Origin: Bacteroidota bacterium
GTDB taxonomy: Bacteria > Bacteroidota > Bacteroidia > AKYH767-A > OLB10
DNA: 64,000 bases
Assembly: GCA_016714005.1 (NCBI GenBank)
Contig: JADJOA010000007.1
Coordinates: 1-64,000 of the forward strand
Reading direction: 5' to 3'
Shown here: piece by piece, positions 30,034 to 41,417 of the stretch
How positions within the stretch are numbered: the first letter of the stretch is position 1
How the letters are laid out: every line of letters starts with the position of its first letter
The notes under the pieces: model-generated
Told to the model about the DNA's origin: nothing
Databases searched by the model: none
What the model saw: the letters and a program-made list of their open reading frames with translations, nothing else
Made by a program: the position numbers and the translations under genes

Positions 30034-30622
30034 TATTGCGTTGAAGTTTTAAAAATGCTTTAAATTTTCGTAGAGCAACTGCTCTATGACTGGTGCTATT
30101 CTTTTCCTCATCAGTCATTTCAGCAAATGTTTTTGTATAACCATCAGGAACAAAAACAGGGTCGTAACCAAAACCATTTGTGCCTTTTCTTTCAAATGTT
30201 ATTTTTCCTTTAACTTCTCCTTCAAAATAATTTATGCTGCCTTTTTCTGAAAAAAAGCAAAGTACAGTTACAAATCTTGCCATGCGTTTTTCAATTCCGG
30301 TTAAATTAAAAAGTAATTTATCAATATTATTTTCAGTATTAGAAGGCTCACCTGCATAACGTGCGCTGTAAACTCCGGGCTCGTTATTTAAATAATAAAC
30401 CTCCAAGCCGCTATCGTCAGCAAGCGAACTCTTATTGGTTAAATCATAAATGTGTTGAGCTTTTATTAAGGCATTTTCATGAAACGTTGACCCGGTCTCT
30501 TCAATATCATCACTTATACCTACCTCTTTCATAGGCAACAAAATGCAACTTTTTGGCAATATCTTACGTATCTCTTGAAGTTTATGATTATTAGACGATG
30601 CTAAAATTATTTCCATTGCCAC
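30020..30622 (-). CDS. rdgB: dITP/XTP pyrophosphatase (RdgB/HAM1 family)
   Basis: House-cleaning nucleotide hydrolase removing dITP, ITP and XTP. 200 aa, intact. Motifs: ILASSNNHKLQEI, SLADDSGLEV (catalytic Asp pair), PGVYSARYAG, GTNGFGYDPVFVPDG, KTFAEMTDEEKN and SHRAVALRKF. The start may be ATG 30622 or the second Met (30616, MEIILASSN), the usual family start. Confidence 0.95.
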   Translation of the reverse strand: MAMEIILASSNNHKLQEIRKILPKSCILLPMKEVGISDDIEETGSTFHENALIKAQHIYDLTNKSSLADDSGLEVYYLNNEPGVYSARYAGEPSNTENNIDKLLFNLTGIEKRMARFVTVLCFFSEKGSINYFEGEVKGKITFERKGTNGFGYDPVFVPDGYTKTFAEMTDEEKNSTSHRAVALRKFKAFLKLQRNNDKG

Positions 30623-30722
30623 AAATAAAATGAATTAACATCCACAAGAAATAAAAAATTTACAAATCATATTTTTTAAAGAGGCTACTTTTATAAATTT
30701 ACAACATCAACCACCAACTAAA

Positions 30723-33700
30723 ATGCTTAAAAGGATTTTATCAGTTGCAATTGTTTTGCAATTTGTTTTTCAGATTACCAAAGCTCAGCAATGTGTAAAT
30801 GCGTTTTTCACAATTCCTGACACGGTTTGTTCCGGACAAATACTTCCTATACAAAATACTTCAACAGGCGCAGGCTTAACTTATGAGTGGGATTTTTGCC
30901 CAATTGATATGACCTTTCCTAATTTGTTGTCGTCCGCATATACTTTAAACGGATACGGCTTTAGCAGTTTAGATTATTTCAAATTTGTAAAAGACAATAA
31001 CCTTTATATAACACTTGCTTATGACACAACTAACTCGCAATTTGTAATTGCTAAAAGTGCAATTGATATCACAACCCGGTATGTAAGCGGTAATAGCCCC
31101 GTTGCAACCTCATACACAATCGCAGGCAGCCCTAAAGCCAACTGTTTTGATGTAATAAAGGAAGGCAATACGTGGATGGGGCTTGCAGCATACTCTCCGG
31201 CAAACAGCATATCTGTTCTTACTTTTTCTAATGGTTTTAATGGAGCACCAACTGCTTTTGCTCTTTCAGGAATTAGTTCTTTAAATAATCCTGCAAGTAT
31301 TAAACTTGTTAAGCACAATGGTGATTATTACGCATTTATAACCAACCGGGGAGATAACAGTTTGGTTTGTTTAAATTTTGGCAGTAGCCTCAATAATAAT
31401 CCTACAATGGTTTACAAAAATTTTCCTGCAGGTGCTAATGGTTTATACGATTTGGATATAATGCCAATCTGCGGTAATGTAGTTGGCTTTGCAAGTAACA
31501 CCAACTCCGGTGATTTATTAAAGCTGCAATTTGATAACGATTTTTCTATTCAGCCAACTGTAACACCAGTTACGACAACTGCAACATCAACATACGGTTT
31601 AAGTATGGCACAAGAAGGCACCAACTACTATGTATATTTTACAGGAAGTGATACGGCTTTCAGAATGAGTTATGCCAATGACTTTAATGCTGTACCTGTT
31701 CAAACAAAATACACCTGGGGTTTTCCCGAATTCAGAGATGTAGAAGTTCTACAAGATTCAAGTCGCAACATGTTTGCATTTGTATGTGACTATTTTAATT
31801 TTTTTGTTACGCTTCCCTTTCCTTCAACACCATGTTTTAATAATTTATATACAACAGACACAGTGCCTGTTACTGCATTTCCAAATACTGGCACTTTCAG
31901 TTTTCCTTTAACAGCACGCGATTCTCTTGGGGTCGGTTTCTACTTATAACAAAACTGTAACAGTGGTTAGCGGAAGCGCAACGCCTGAGTTTGCTTACAC
32001 AAATACCTGTTTTAGTACTACAGATAGTGTTGTATTTACCGACCAATCGGCAGGCGCAACGGGATGGGCATGGAATTTTGGAGATGGCAATTCATCATCA
32101 CTTCAAAACCCTAAACACAATTATGCTGTAGCCGGAACTTATACCGTTAGCTTAACTATTAATTCCGTTTCAGGTTGTCAGTTTGTAAAAACTAAAACCG
32201 TTACTATTAATCCTGCGCCTTTGGTAAATTTTAGTTCAACAATTGAATGTGCAGGTGCTGCAACCCAATTTACCGATTTAAGTTCCATTACTATTGGTGC
32301 AATTTCTTCATGGAACTGGCAGTTTGGTGATGGTGATTCTTCTCTCTCAAATAATCCTTCGCATGTTTATTTAACGGGCGGAACATACAGTGCAACACTT
32401 ACTGCCGCTTCTGACAGTGGGTGTTCTGCAAATGCAACGTTTACGGTTACTGTTAAACCAAAACCAATTGTTGGTTTTACAAGTTCAAACGCATGTGTGG
32501 GAGATACTACAAACTTTACCAATACTACAACTATTAGTGATGGCTCCGCTTTGTCTTACTAATGGTATTTTGGTGATGGTGATTCATCACTCTTAAAAGA
32601 CCCTAACCACTACTATACAGGGAGCGGAAGTTATCCCTTAACTTTAATTGCTACCGCAAGCAATGGTTGTATAGATTCATTAAACTCGACCTTTATTGTT
32701 TCAACACCTGCTACACCTGATTTTAATTTTCCTTCAACAAACTGTAGGGGCAACTCTGTGCCTTTTACTGATTTATCAACGGGCGGCATTGTTACCAATT
32801 GGCTCTGGACTTTTGGAGATGGGGACAGTTCTACACTCCAAAATCCTTTGCACAGCTACCCGGCAAGCGGTATTTATACTGTTACATTGCGTGTATCAAT
32901 AGGGTCGGCATGTTTTTCTTCCACATCAAAGCAAGTTACAGTAATTGATGGACCAACAGCAGCATTCAGTTCAACAACTGCTTGCCTAAGTGTTGCAACG
33001 TCATTTACAAATTCTTCAACAACTCCGTCCGGACAAACAATTACGATTTATGCGTGGAGCTTTGGCGATGGGAATACTTCCTTAACAACATCTCCCGCTC
33101 ATACTTATGCAAATTCAGGAATTTATCAGGTTATGCTTACAGTTACTACCTCATTAGGTTGTGTTGATACAATAAGTCAGTCTGTAACAGTTGAGGCGTT
33201 GCCTAATGTCTCTTTCTCTTTCCCGAATTTAAAATGTGAGGATGCATTAATACAGTTTAATGATAACAGCACTGTTATAGGAAATGTTATCACAGGTTGG
33301 CTATGGAATTTTGGCGATGGTAATGGCTCTAATAACCAAAACCCTTTATACTCTTTTGCCGGAAACGGAAGTTTTACAGTTACGCTTACCGCAACTTCTT
33401 TTGCAGGATGCAGCGCATCTGCACAACAAGTGGTTCAAATAAATCCTAAACCCCAGTTTTCGTTTGTTGCTGCCGATGGCTGCCTTGGTAACATAACCAA
33501 TTTTACATTCAATAATATTTCTTCTTCACCGTTCAGTTATCACTATTATTTTGATGATGGTGGGCAATCATTTATTCACAATCCGCAACATTTATACAAC
33601 ACGTCTGGAAATTACAGCGTAGTTCTTGCTGTTATTGATTCTAACGGATGCTCCGGAACGTATGAGGATACCGTTATTATAAATGATATTCCAAATGCAT

Positions 33701-34752
33701 CCTTTTTGCAATTGGGAATATGTCAGAATACTCCTGTTAACTTTACCAATCAAACCACCATCAGTTCAGGAACCATTTCAGGTTATGTGTGGGATTTTGG
33801 TGATGGCACAAGCACCACTGACGTAAATGCTTCACATATATATACCGCTGCCGGTAATTATCAGGTAATATTGTATGCAACCGCAACTGGCGGCTGTACC
33901 GATACTGCAAAAAAGAATATTTCTATTATGCCAGTGCCCGAAGCTGCTTTCTCTTCTACAGGCTTTAGCTCACCCGGTATTTCAAATTTATTTACCAATA
34001 CTTCCACAGGTGCCACAGGCTATCAGTGGAATTTTGGCGATGGCATTGGCTCATCACTTCAAACAAATCCTTCTTATGCTTATTCAGATACCGGTTCTTA
34101 TTTTGTAACATTAATTGCTACAAGTAACTTTGGCTGTGTTGATACTGTTTCGCAAAATTTTTCGGTGCTTGAGCCTTATATTGATCTTGCCATCAGAAAT
34201 TTATCTCACACTATTAACAATAATGTTCTATCGATCAACACAGAGTTGTTTAATAAGGGAAATATTGCAGCAAACAATTATAGATTGGAAATAACTTTTG
34301 AGGGCGGCAATGTTGTTTTTGAAACTTCTGACGATACTGTTAAACCATCCCAAACTAAAATGCATGCTTTAGAAAATCAGTTTGGTGTTAATCCGCAGTC
34401 GATGCCAGCATATTACTGTGTTAAAATTCTAAAGGTAAACGGAGTAAATGATTTTGATGAAAGCAACAACAGTAAATGTGAAGCACTTGCCACCCAGTTT
34501 GTATTAGCGGATATTGCTCCTAATCCCTCATCAGATCAAATTACATTCAGTTACTTTTTGCCGTACGATGATATGGTGCAAATTGATTTGTATGATGCAC
34601 GTGGAAGACAGATAAAACAATTATCTTATAGCAAAAAGAGTAAAGGGCTAAAGCAGGAAACCTATAACATAGTATCACTTGAAAAGGGAGGTTATTTCTG
34701 TAAACTAAAATACCGAGATGCAGTCATTGAAAAACGCTTTTTAAAGTTTTAA
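30723..34752 (+). CDS. Giant secreted PKD-repeat protein with T9SS sorting domain (one frameshift, one in-frame stop)
   Basis: Starts MLKRILSVAIVLQFVFQITKAQ (signal peptide). Residues 25-400 look like a beta-propeller-type N-terminal domain. Then nine PKD domains follow, each with a WxFGDG-type motif (for example GWAWNFGDG, NWLWTFGDG, GYVWDFGDG). A CARDB-like segment (DLAIRNLSHTINN) and a C-terminal sorting domain (IAPNPSSDQITFSYF, YDARGRQIKQL, GGYFCKLKY) end it. The frame breaks at GGGG near 31930-31933 (three G restores it). TAA at 32560-32562 sits in the third PKD motif (SY-stop-WYFGDG) with the frame unchanged after it. About 1340 aa when read through. Probably a surface-exposed adhesion or carbohydrate-contact protein. 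Confidence 0.82.
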
Positions 34753-34774
34753 AGCGAACGGGAACTCTTTAAAG

Positions 34775-35989
34775 CTATACCCTTTCAATAATCACTGCGT
34801 ATCCTTGCCCCACACCAATACACATAGTGCATAATGCAAACTTTTTATTTTGCAGATGCAGCTCAAGCATAGCTGTTTGTATTAGGCGTGCACCGCTCAT
34901 GCCAAGCGGATGCCCTAAAGCAATAGCGCCACCATTAGGGTTAATGCGTGTATCGTCATCTGCCAACCCCCATTGTCGAATGCAGGCAAGACCCTGCGCT
35001 GCAAAAGCTTCGTTCAGTTCAATTACATCTATATTACTCCATCTCAATCCTGCTTTTTGTAAAGCCTTGTTGGCTGCTGCTACAGGTCCTATGCCCATAA
35101 TGCGTGGCTCAACGCCCACTACAGCCGAAGAAACAATTCTTGCTTTTGGTTTTAAATTAAATTGTTTGGCAGCCTGTTCTCCTGCAAGTAATATAGCGCA
35201 AGCTCCGTCATTAACACCCGAAGCATTGCCTGCAGTTACACTGCCACCATCCTTTTTAAAAGCTGGTTTTAGTTTTTGAAGTATTTCTAAAGTCGTATCA
35301 GGCTTTATAAACTCATCAACATTTATCTTTTTTGGTTCACCCTTTTTTTGAGGAATTTCTACTGCAACAATTTCCTGTTTAAATCTTCCCCCAGCATTTT
35401 TTTTTGCCGCTTTAGCCTGAGAGTGCAATGCAAATAAATCCTGGTCATTACGGCTTATGTTATACAGGGCAGCAACGTTTTCTGCTGTTTCACCCATAGA
35501 ATCAGTGCCATACATCTCTTTCATTTTGGGGTTTACAAAACGCCAGCCTATGCTCGTGTCAAACATTTGAACATCGCGAGCAAAAGCACTTGTGGCTTTT
35601 CCCATAACATAAGGTGCGCGGCTCATACTTTCAACGCCACCGGCAATTATAATTCCGGCATCATTGGTTTGTATCATGCGCGCTCCATTTATAACAGCAC
35701 TCATTCCGGAAGCACAAAGGCGATTTACAGTCTCTCCCGGAATAGTTACAGGCAAGCCTGCAAGCAACAATGCCATGCGGGCAACATCGCGGTTATCTTC
35801 GCCCGCCTGATTTGCACAGCCAAAAATTACATCACCAATTGCATTTACATCAGCCGATGGATTACGGGCAATTAATTCTTTAATAACAATAGCAGCCATA
35901 TCATCAGGTCTTACCTGCGATAGCGAACCTCCATAATTGCCTATAGGGGTTCTGATTGCATCTATAATATATGCTGCCTGCGTTGACAT
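34775..35989 (-). CDS. Thiolase (acetyl-CoA/3-oxoadipyl-CoA acyltransferase)
   Basis: 404 aa, intact. Thiolytic cleavage or Claisen condensation of acyl-CoA. The nucleophilic Cys92 lies in NRLCASGMSAV; the Ca-loop HxxG is in NGGAIALGHPLGMSGAR and the second Cys in CTMCIGVGQG. GGVESMSRAPYVM and ELNEAFAAQ are also typical. The sequence style (DAIRTPIGNYGG..., GTDSMGETAENVA) resembles PcaF/PaaJ-type 3-oxoadipyl-CoA thiolases, but no phenylacetate or protocatechuate genes are nearby, so fatty-acid or general thiolase is equally possible. It sits 7 nt downstream of moxR. Confidence 0.9.
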   Translation of the reverse strand: MSTQAAYIIDAIRTPIGNYGGSLSQVRPDDMAAIVIKELIARNPSADVNAIGDVIFGCANQAGEDNRDVARMALLLAGLPVTIPGETVNRLCASGMSAVINGARMIQTNDAGIIIAGGVESMSRAPYVMGKATSAFARDVQMFDTSIGWRFVNPKMKEMYGTDSMGETAENVAALYNISRNDQDLFALHSQAKAAKKNAGGRFKQEIVAVEIPQKKGEPKKINVDEFIKPDTTLEILQKLKPAFKKDGGSVTAGNASGVNDGACAILLAGEQAAKQFNLKPKARIVSSAVVGVEPRIMGIGPVAAANKALQKAGLRWSNIDVIELNEAFAAQGLACIRQWGLADDDTRINPNGGAIALGHPLGMSGARLIQTAMLELHLQNKKFALCTMCIGVGQGYAVIIERV

Positions 35990-35995
35990 GATTTT

Positions 35996-36962
35996 TTATT
36001 TTAATAGTTCTTCAATAATTTTTTCTGAACTCACTCCATCAGCCTCAGCCTTATAGTTTCTCACCAATCTGTGTCTTAAAATAGATGTGGCAACAGCCTT
36101 TACGTCTTCAATATCTGGAGAGTATTTTCCTGAAATAGCTGCATGACATTTAGCGCCTACAATTAAAAACTGAGATGCACGTGGTCCAGCACCCCATGCA
36201 ATGTATTGGTTGGTTATTGAGTGTGCTGCCTCTGTTCCGGGTCTTGTTTTAGAAGTTAGTTTTACGGCATACTGCATTACATTCTCAGGCACGGGAATTC
36301 TGCGGATAAGGTGTTGGAAGAAAATAATCTCTTCATCGCTTATTACTTTTTGTGCAACGGGAAGGTTATCCGAAGTAGTGTTTTTTACAATATTAATTTC
36401 TTCTTCAAACGAAGGATAGGTAAGGAGTACATTAAACATAAACCGGTCAAGTTGTGCTTCGGGCAGGGGATAAGTTCCTTCCTGCTCAATTGGGTTTTGT
36501 GTAGCCAATACAAAAAACGGGTTGGAAAGATCGTAGCGTTTACCTGCAACAGTTACTGACTTTTCCTGCATTGCTTCAAGCAAAGCAGCCTGAGTTTTAG
36601 GAGGTGTACGGTTTATCTCATCTGCTAAAACGACATTTGCAAACAATGGTCCTTTAATAAATTTAAAATTGCGCGACTCATCCAAAATTTCGGTGCCGGT
36701 AATGTCAGACGGCATTAAATCGGGGTAAATTGAATACGGTTAAACGAAACACCGAGAGAGCGAGCAATGGTATTTACCAACAATGTTTTTGCAAGACCCG
36801 GAACACCAACAAGCAAACAGTGGCCTTGCGAAAAATGGAGATGAGTACATCACGCACCACTTCATCCTGTCCTACAATTACTTTTCCTATTTCGGCACGA
36901 AGTTTTTTGTAAACATTTACGAGATCATTTACGGCTTCTACATCTGATGCATACTTGGTCAT
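35996..36962 (-). CDS. MoxR-family AAA+ ATPase, copy 1 (frameshifted)
   Basis: The N-terminal piece (36962-36774) has AEIGKVIVGQDEVVRDVLISIF. After breaks near 36835 and 36722 the joined frame gives GHCLLVGVPGLAKTLLVNT (Walker A) and FNRIQFTPDLMPSDITGTEI. The open piece follows: VVLADEINRTPPKTQAALLEAMQE (Walker B), ATQNPIEQEGTYPLPEAQLDRF (sensor 1) and GAGPRASQ. About 322 aa. MoxR ATPases act as chaperones or activators, often with VWA partners. Here it follows the PPIase cluster and has no VWA gene next to it, unlike the second copy at 54962. Confidence 0.85.
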
Positions 36963-37075
36963 AATATTTGTTTCGGATTTTGAGTTTATATTTTCCTGTT
37001 TGTGTTATTAGTTATTCAAAATAGATAAATGGCTTGCCAGGTTCTCAATTCATAACTCATAATACATAATTCCTT

Positions 37076-38416
37076 TCAGTTCATCCAGTTCTTTGTGATA
37101 TCGCAAAATTTATAATCGTCAGCAATTTGAATAAAGGTTGACTTCTTTTTTCTCTTAACCCAATCTTCTAATAATTTTTGTTGTTTGTTGTTTAAGGCAG
37201 CAGTTTGCAAACGCTGGTAATCGTCAGTTAAATTGGCAACGTGTGGTTGCGTTCTGTTCTTTAACAAGTAAATTTTGTAAACCTGTTTTCCTTCCCTTGT
37301 TGTGGTTAATACAGCTTCACTCACTTCTCCTTTTTTTAATTTATCAAGATGAAAGAATACTGTTGCATCTACCTGGCTTGTTTCAAATCGTGTGTTTCCG
37401 CTTTCGCGATTTACAACGTTACCACCGTTTGATTTTGTTGACTCATCGGCAGAATATTTTAATGCAGCATCAGCAAATGAAATTTTGTTGGTACGTATGG
37501 CATCAGCAATGCTGTCAGCCCTGTTTTTTTCGGCAAGCAAATCGGCACTGCTAACAGCAGGTTTTAAAAGTATATGGCGCACGTTAATTTGCTCGCCTCT
37601 TCTTTCAATCATTTGTATAAGGTGATAACCAAATTTTGTTTCTACTACATCGCTCATTTCACCGGGCTTTAGCTTAAAAGCTGCGGCTTCAAATTCGGGT
37701 ACTAATTGCCCGCGTGGTAAAAAGCCCAACTCACCACCTTGCTTAGCCGAGCCGGGGTCTTTAGAGTAAAGTATTGCAAGCGTAGAAAACTCTTCTCCTT
37801 TTTTAACACGCTCCTTAAACTCATTGAGGCTGGTTTTAATACTTTGTTTTTCTTCGTTGCTAACTCTAATGTCAAGTACAATTTCGGCATACTCTATTTC
37901 AGCATTAATATAGGGTAAACTATCTTTGGGAATTCCGTTGTAATAAGTCTTAACATCAGAAGGGGAAGCGGTTGCATTCTTAACAATTTTACTTTGCATC
38001 ATTTGCGCCTGCATTTGCTCCTTAATAACGGGTTTGAACTCTTCCTTTATTTCTACAAGCGATTTTTTGTAATACTCCTCCATCTTTTCTTCGGAACCAA
38101 ACTGTTCAATAAAATAACTAATACGCTTGTCTATTTCACCTTCAACCTGGTCGTCTGTTACTTCTATACTATCAATGTTTGCCTGGTAAACCAAAAGTTT
38201 GCTCATTAGCAATTGTTCAAAAATTTTGCATCTTACATCGTTGCCGCCATAGTTGCCTCCCGATACAAACTGAAGGTACTCTGCCTCTACATCGCTATGT
38301 GTAATTATTTTATTGCCAACTACGGCAGCAACCTGGTCAATTACATTTGACGCGGGCTGTGCAACCAGCTTTAATGCTAAAAAGAAAAGTAATGCAGATA
38401 CTTTAATAAATTTCAT
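37076..38416 (-). CDS. surA: SurA-type periplasmic peptidyl-prolyl isomerase/chaperone
   Basis: About 446 aa, intact. Starts at ATG 38416 (MKFIKVSALLFFLALKLVAQ, signal peptide); an upstream in-frame extension to 38458 is unlikely. A SurA N-terminal helical domain (QVAAVVGNKIITHSDVEAEY) is followed by two parvulin domains. Domain one has YAEIVL, FSTLAILYSKDPGSAKQGGELGFL and TKFGYHLIQMIERR. Domain two has VRHILLKP, FADAALKYSADESTKSNGGNV and a degenerate end. It escorts outer-membrane proteins across the periplasm. It overlaps the upstream SurA-like gene by 14 nt. Confidence 0.9.
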   Translation of the reverse strand: MKFIKVSALLFFLALKLVAQPASNVIDQVAAVVGNKIITHSDVEAEYLQFVSGGNYGGNDVRCKIFEQLLMSKLLVYQANIDSIEVTDDQVEGEIDKRISYFIEQFGSEEKMEEYYKKSLVEIKEEFKPVIKEQMQAQMMQSKIVKNATASPSDVKTYYNGIPKDSLPYINAEIEYAEIVLDIRVSNEEKQSIKTSLNEFKERVKKGEEFSTLAILYSKDPGSAKQGGELGFLPRGQLVPEFEAAAFKLKPGEMSDVVETKFGYHLIQMIERRGEQINVRHILLKPAVSSADLLAEKNRADSIADAIRTNKISFADAALKYSADESTKSNGGNVVNRESGNTRFETSQVDATVFFHLDKLKKGEVSEAVLTTTREGKQVYKIYLLKNRTQPHVANLTDDYQRLQTAALNNKQQKLLEDWVKRKKKSTFIQIADDYKFCDITKNWMN

Positions 38417-39127
38417 ACTCTTTGTTTTTAAGCGCCTGCTCCATTGCATTTTTTGCATTTTCCTGAATAAGCGCCAGTTTTCTTTTATTAATTATTAATG
38501 CTTTTATATCATCCTTAACAAAGCTTAGTGGCGATGCATCTTCCTTTACCTGAAAATCTTTAATGTTAATGAGATATGCGTTTATTGAATCGCTTGTTTC
38601 TATGTTCCTGTTGTTTTTTAAAAATTCTTCTTTGTCATAGGTTTTAATTGGCGCCTTCTTTAGAATATCATCAAACGAAATCCAGTTTGCGTCATTTAAA
38701 CTGAAGTCAATGGCATATGCATGGCACCATGCTTCCAACTCCTGAAAATCTTTATTTGAATTCGATTTTATCCATACTCTTGCTTTGTCAATTTTAGGAG
38801 CCTTTTTATTTGTTTTAACGTACCAGGCTTTTACAATATTATCTTTTAACGAAAAGGTGTTTTTGTTTTCGTAATAATATTGTTCAATCTCACCTGTGGA
38901 AACAGATGTATCTAACTTTTGTCTTACAAGCTCTTTCTCGTAAATAAATTTGATAAGGTCGTTGCGGTAATCCTGTAATTGCTGCTCTACATTTTTTTTG
39001 CTGTCTTCTTTAGTTGCTTTGGGAGGTACTATTTCTTTTAACTCTGCTTTGGTTAAATACTCATCGCCAACTCTGGCTACTGCATTTACTTTTTTCTTTT
39101 TGAGGAATGATGTCTTTGCAGGAGCTT
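38403..39127 (-). CDS. SurA-N-like envelope protein without parvulin domain (5' end unresolved)
   Basis: Open from about 39100 down to TAA 38403: VNAVARVGDEYLTKAEL, then a helical region (NVEQQLQDYRNDLIKFIYEK) and the 111-aa tail ending NKEYEIY. The opening resembles the SurA/PpiC N-terminal chaperone domain. In this conserved cluster (PpiC, SurA-like, SurA) the middle protein is normally a lipoprotein. One shifted frame reads ...YFFLSSCKDIIPQ, a possible lipobox at about 39105-39130. Another reads a hydrophobic helix upstream to TTG 39199 but meets TAA at the A8/T8 run. The start therefore cannot be fixed from this sequence. Confidence 0.55.
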
Positions 39128-39175
39128 AAAAAAAATAATTCCGGCAAGTGCTGATAATGCTATGCCGGAATTATT
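39128..39175 (-). terminator. Strong intrinsic terminator-like hairpin inside the PPIase cluster
   Basis: A perfect 13-bp inverted repeat AATAATTCCGGCA (39134-39146) / TGCCGGAATTATT (39163-39175) with a 16-nt loop. On the minus strand it is followed directly by T8, the canonical intrinsic-terminator layout. It lies 38 nt after the stop of the upstream PPIase gene and overlaps the only possible N-terminus of the next gene. Confidence 0.7.
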
Positions 39176-39213
39176 GATGTATGACTTTTTAAATTTCAAA
39201 TGCAGCTATCAAG

Positions 39214-41157
39214 TTACTTTTTGTAAACGGTTGTCAAGGTTTCCTGATTAACTTCTACAGGATATTTTCCGCGTAGTTCTTCAATCCATGTTTTTTCTAA
39301 ATGAGACTGGTAATCAGCAGTGACCAAGCCACGCGCCTCATCTAAAGATTTTGGTGAAGGAGCAAGTTTTTCTTTGATGCGCACAAAAGTTATTTGATTG
39401 TTTTTATTGATGTCTGTGCTTGTGCCCACATTCCATGCAACTTCATCGGCAAATTCATTATCACCTTTTGAAAACTTACCGCTTTTAATAGTAAGATTTA
39501 AAGTTGATTCTTTATTTATCTCTCCCGAAATGTCATTATCTGATTTGCCCTTCTTTAACATTTTACGAACCTTAGAAGCTATATCAGCATTAGCGCATGT
39601 ATAAACCACAGCATCTATTCTTTCGCCCCACATGTAGTTGTTTTTATTTTTATTATAAAACTCCTGCAAACCTGCGCTGTCTTTTACAGCTTTGCTCCAT
39701 ACCATTTTGTCGGTTAGGTCAAACAGTAATATTCCATCGCGGTACTCTTGCATTAAAGCTTTAAACTCAGGATATTTTTTATCAAGCTGCGATTCTTCAT
39801 AGCTAATACAACTTTCGTTTACAAAATTATCGTATTGAGAGTAAGCTATTTGCTGAGCGTTGCCAGTTGTTTTTTTCTGCTGGTTATTCATCAAAAAGGT
39901 TGCAAAATCTTTTTGTGTGTAGGTTTTATCACCAATTGAAAATAATGGTTTAGTGAATTTGGCAGCCAAAGAATCGTTGTAAGTTCCGTTTACCAAAGAT
40001 GAGTCGAGTGTTTTAATGAACTCATCTTTGTTTTTGGCAACCTCTTTAAACATGTATTCTTTTTTAACGCGGTTTACCAAGGCTGTTTTACTCATTTCGC
40101 TGCGGCTATCGCGCATTACGTTGTTTTTTAATTCGCCTTTTTTATCTTCAAAAGTTGGTATGCCTTTTTTCTCTAACCTTTTTATGATATGCCAGCCGTA
40201 AGATGTTTTTACAGGCTCGGTGTAATCGTTATCGTTTTTAAGTGCGAATGCAGCCTTTTCAAATTCGGGCACCATTCTGCCTGTGCCAAACCACGGCAAT
40301 GCGCCACCACCTTTTTGAGATCCGCGGTCTTCACTGTATTGGTTTACCAGGTCTTCAAACTTTTCGCCTGCTTTTACTTTAAGATATATTTCGTCAATTT
40401 TCTTTTGGCATTATCTTTTGCCGAATCAGGATCGGTAGCGGATGACTTAATCATAATATGCGCTACGCGAATTTCGCCAACAGCAGGGCGTATATCGTTT
40501 GTTTTTATGATATGGTATCCAAAACGGGTTCTAACGGGCATTGACATTTGCCCGGGCTTGGTACTAAAAGCTGCTGTTTCAAAAGGGTAAACCATTTGCA
40601 TGGCGGTAAAGTAGCCAAGGTCACCACCGTTTCTTTGGCCGATGGATCATCACTACTATCCGCGCCATGGTCTGAAAACTTGAGCCTTTTAATATTTTAT
40701 CGCGTATTTTAATGGCTTTGTTATAAGCAGCCAAAGTATCTTTAGGCAATGCATCGGGCGCGCATTTAATAAGTATGTGCGATGCGTTAACATCACTCTT
40801 CATGCGCCGGTATGCTCTTTAATTAAATCATCGGTGACATTTTTATCGGTAAGGTAAGGCTGTGCAAGTTGTTTTTGTAGCCGCTTAGTTCGTCAACAAA
40901 GTTTGTATGGTATCCATTTTTAAACTTTCGGCTTCCTTTACTTTTAGTTTGTAGTTGATGTAAAGTTCGAGGTACTCTCGCACTGCTTTTTCATCGTTGC
41001 CGGTTTCTTTGCTGTTGTTTTTGAAGTAAACACGCTCAAACTCACTTTTGGTAATGTTTTCGCCAGCCACTTTTAGCAGGACGGGGTCGGTTTGTGCACT
41101 TGCTGCAAAGCCGCAAGCCACAAAAGCTGCGGTTAAAAGCATTATTGATTTTTTCAT
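39214..41157 (-). CDS. Large periplasmic PpiC-type peptidyl-prolyl isomerase with two parvulin domains (several frameshifts)
   Basis: The N-terminal piece (41157-40885) has a signal peptide (MLLTAAFVACGFAASAQ) and a SurA-like domain (VLLKVAGENITKSEFERVY). Shifted pieces follow: VNASHILIKCAP and GGDLGYFTAMQMVYPFETAAF with RTRFGYHIIK (first parvulin), then VAHIMIKS, LPWFGTGRMVPEFEKAAF and TSYGWHIIKRLEKKG (second parvulin). A C-terminal helical region ends LTTVYKK. About 647 aa, normal for the bacteroidotan family. At least five single-base breaks lie between 40300 and 40890. It heads the chaperone cluster and is divergent from the gene at 41418. Confidence 0.82.
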
Positions 41158-41406
41158 AATTGTGGTTAAAAATTAAACAAATCTTTTAGAGGGGCTGCAA
41201 ATTTAAAAATTTACTAATAGGATAAAACCTTTAAAACGAGTCCTGAAAGTAGAAGGTTGTGCAGAAAGAAATGTGAAAATTGGGACTGAAAGGGTTTAAG
41301 AGAAAAAAAAGAAAAATTGAGAAGTTGGGAGAAGGAAGTTAAAAAAGTTGCAGGAATAAATATTTTTACTTTACCGATAACAAACTAAATTTCTAACCAT
41401 TAACAC

Positions 41407-41413
41407 AAGGAGG
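41407..41413 (+). promoter_or_regulatory. Perfect Shine-Dalgarno sequence AAGGAGG
   Basis: AAGGAGG ends 4 nt before ATG 41418. Most genes in this window lack any such sequence, in line with the weak use of Shine-Dalgarno pairing in Bacteroidota, so this site stands out and fixes the start of the downstream gene. Confidence 0.7.
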
Positions 41414-41417
41414 TATT

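Noticed and set aside
34827..35279. 150-aa plus-strand open frame
   Set aside because: Antisense shadow of the intact thiolase gene.
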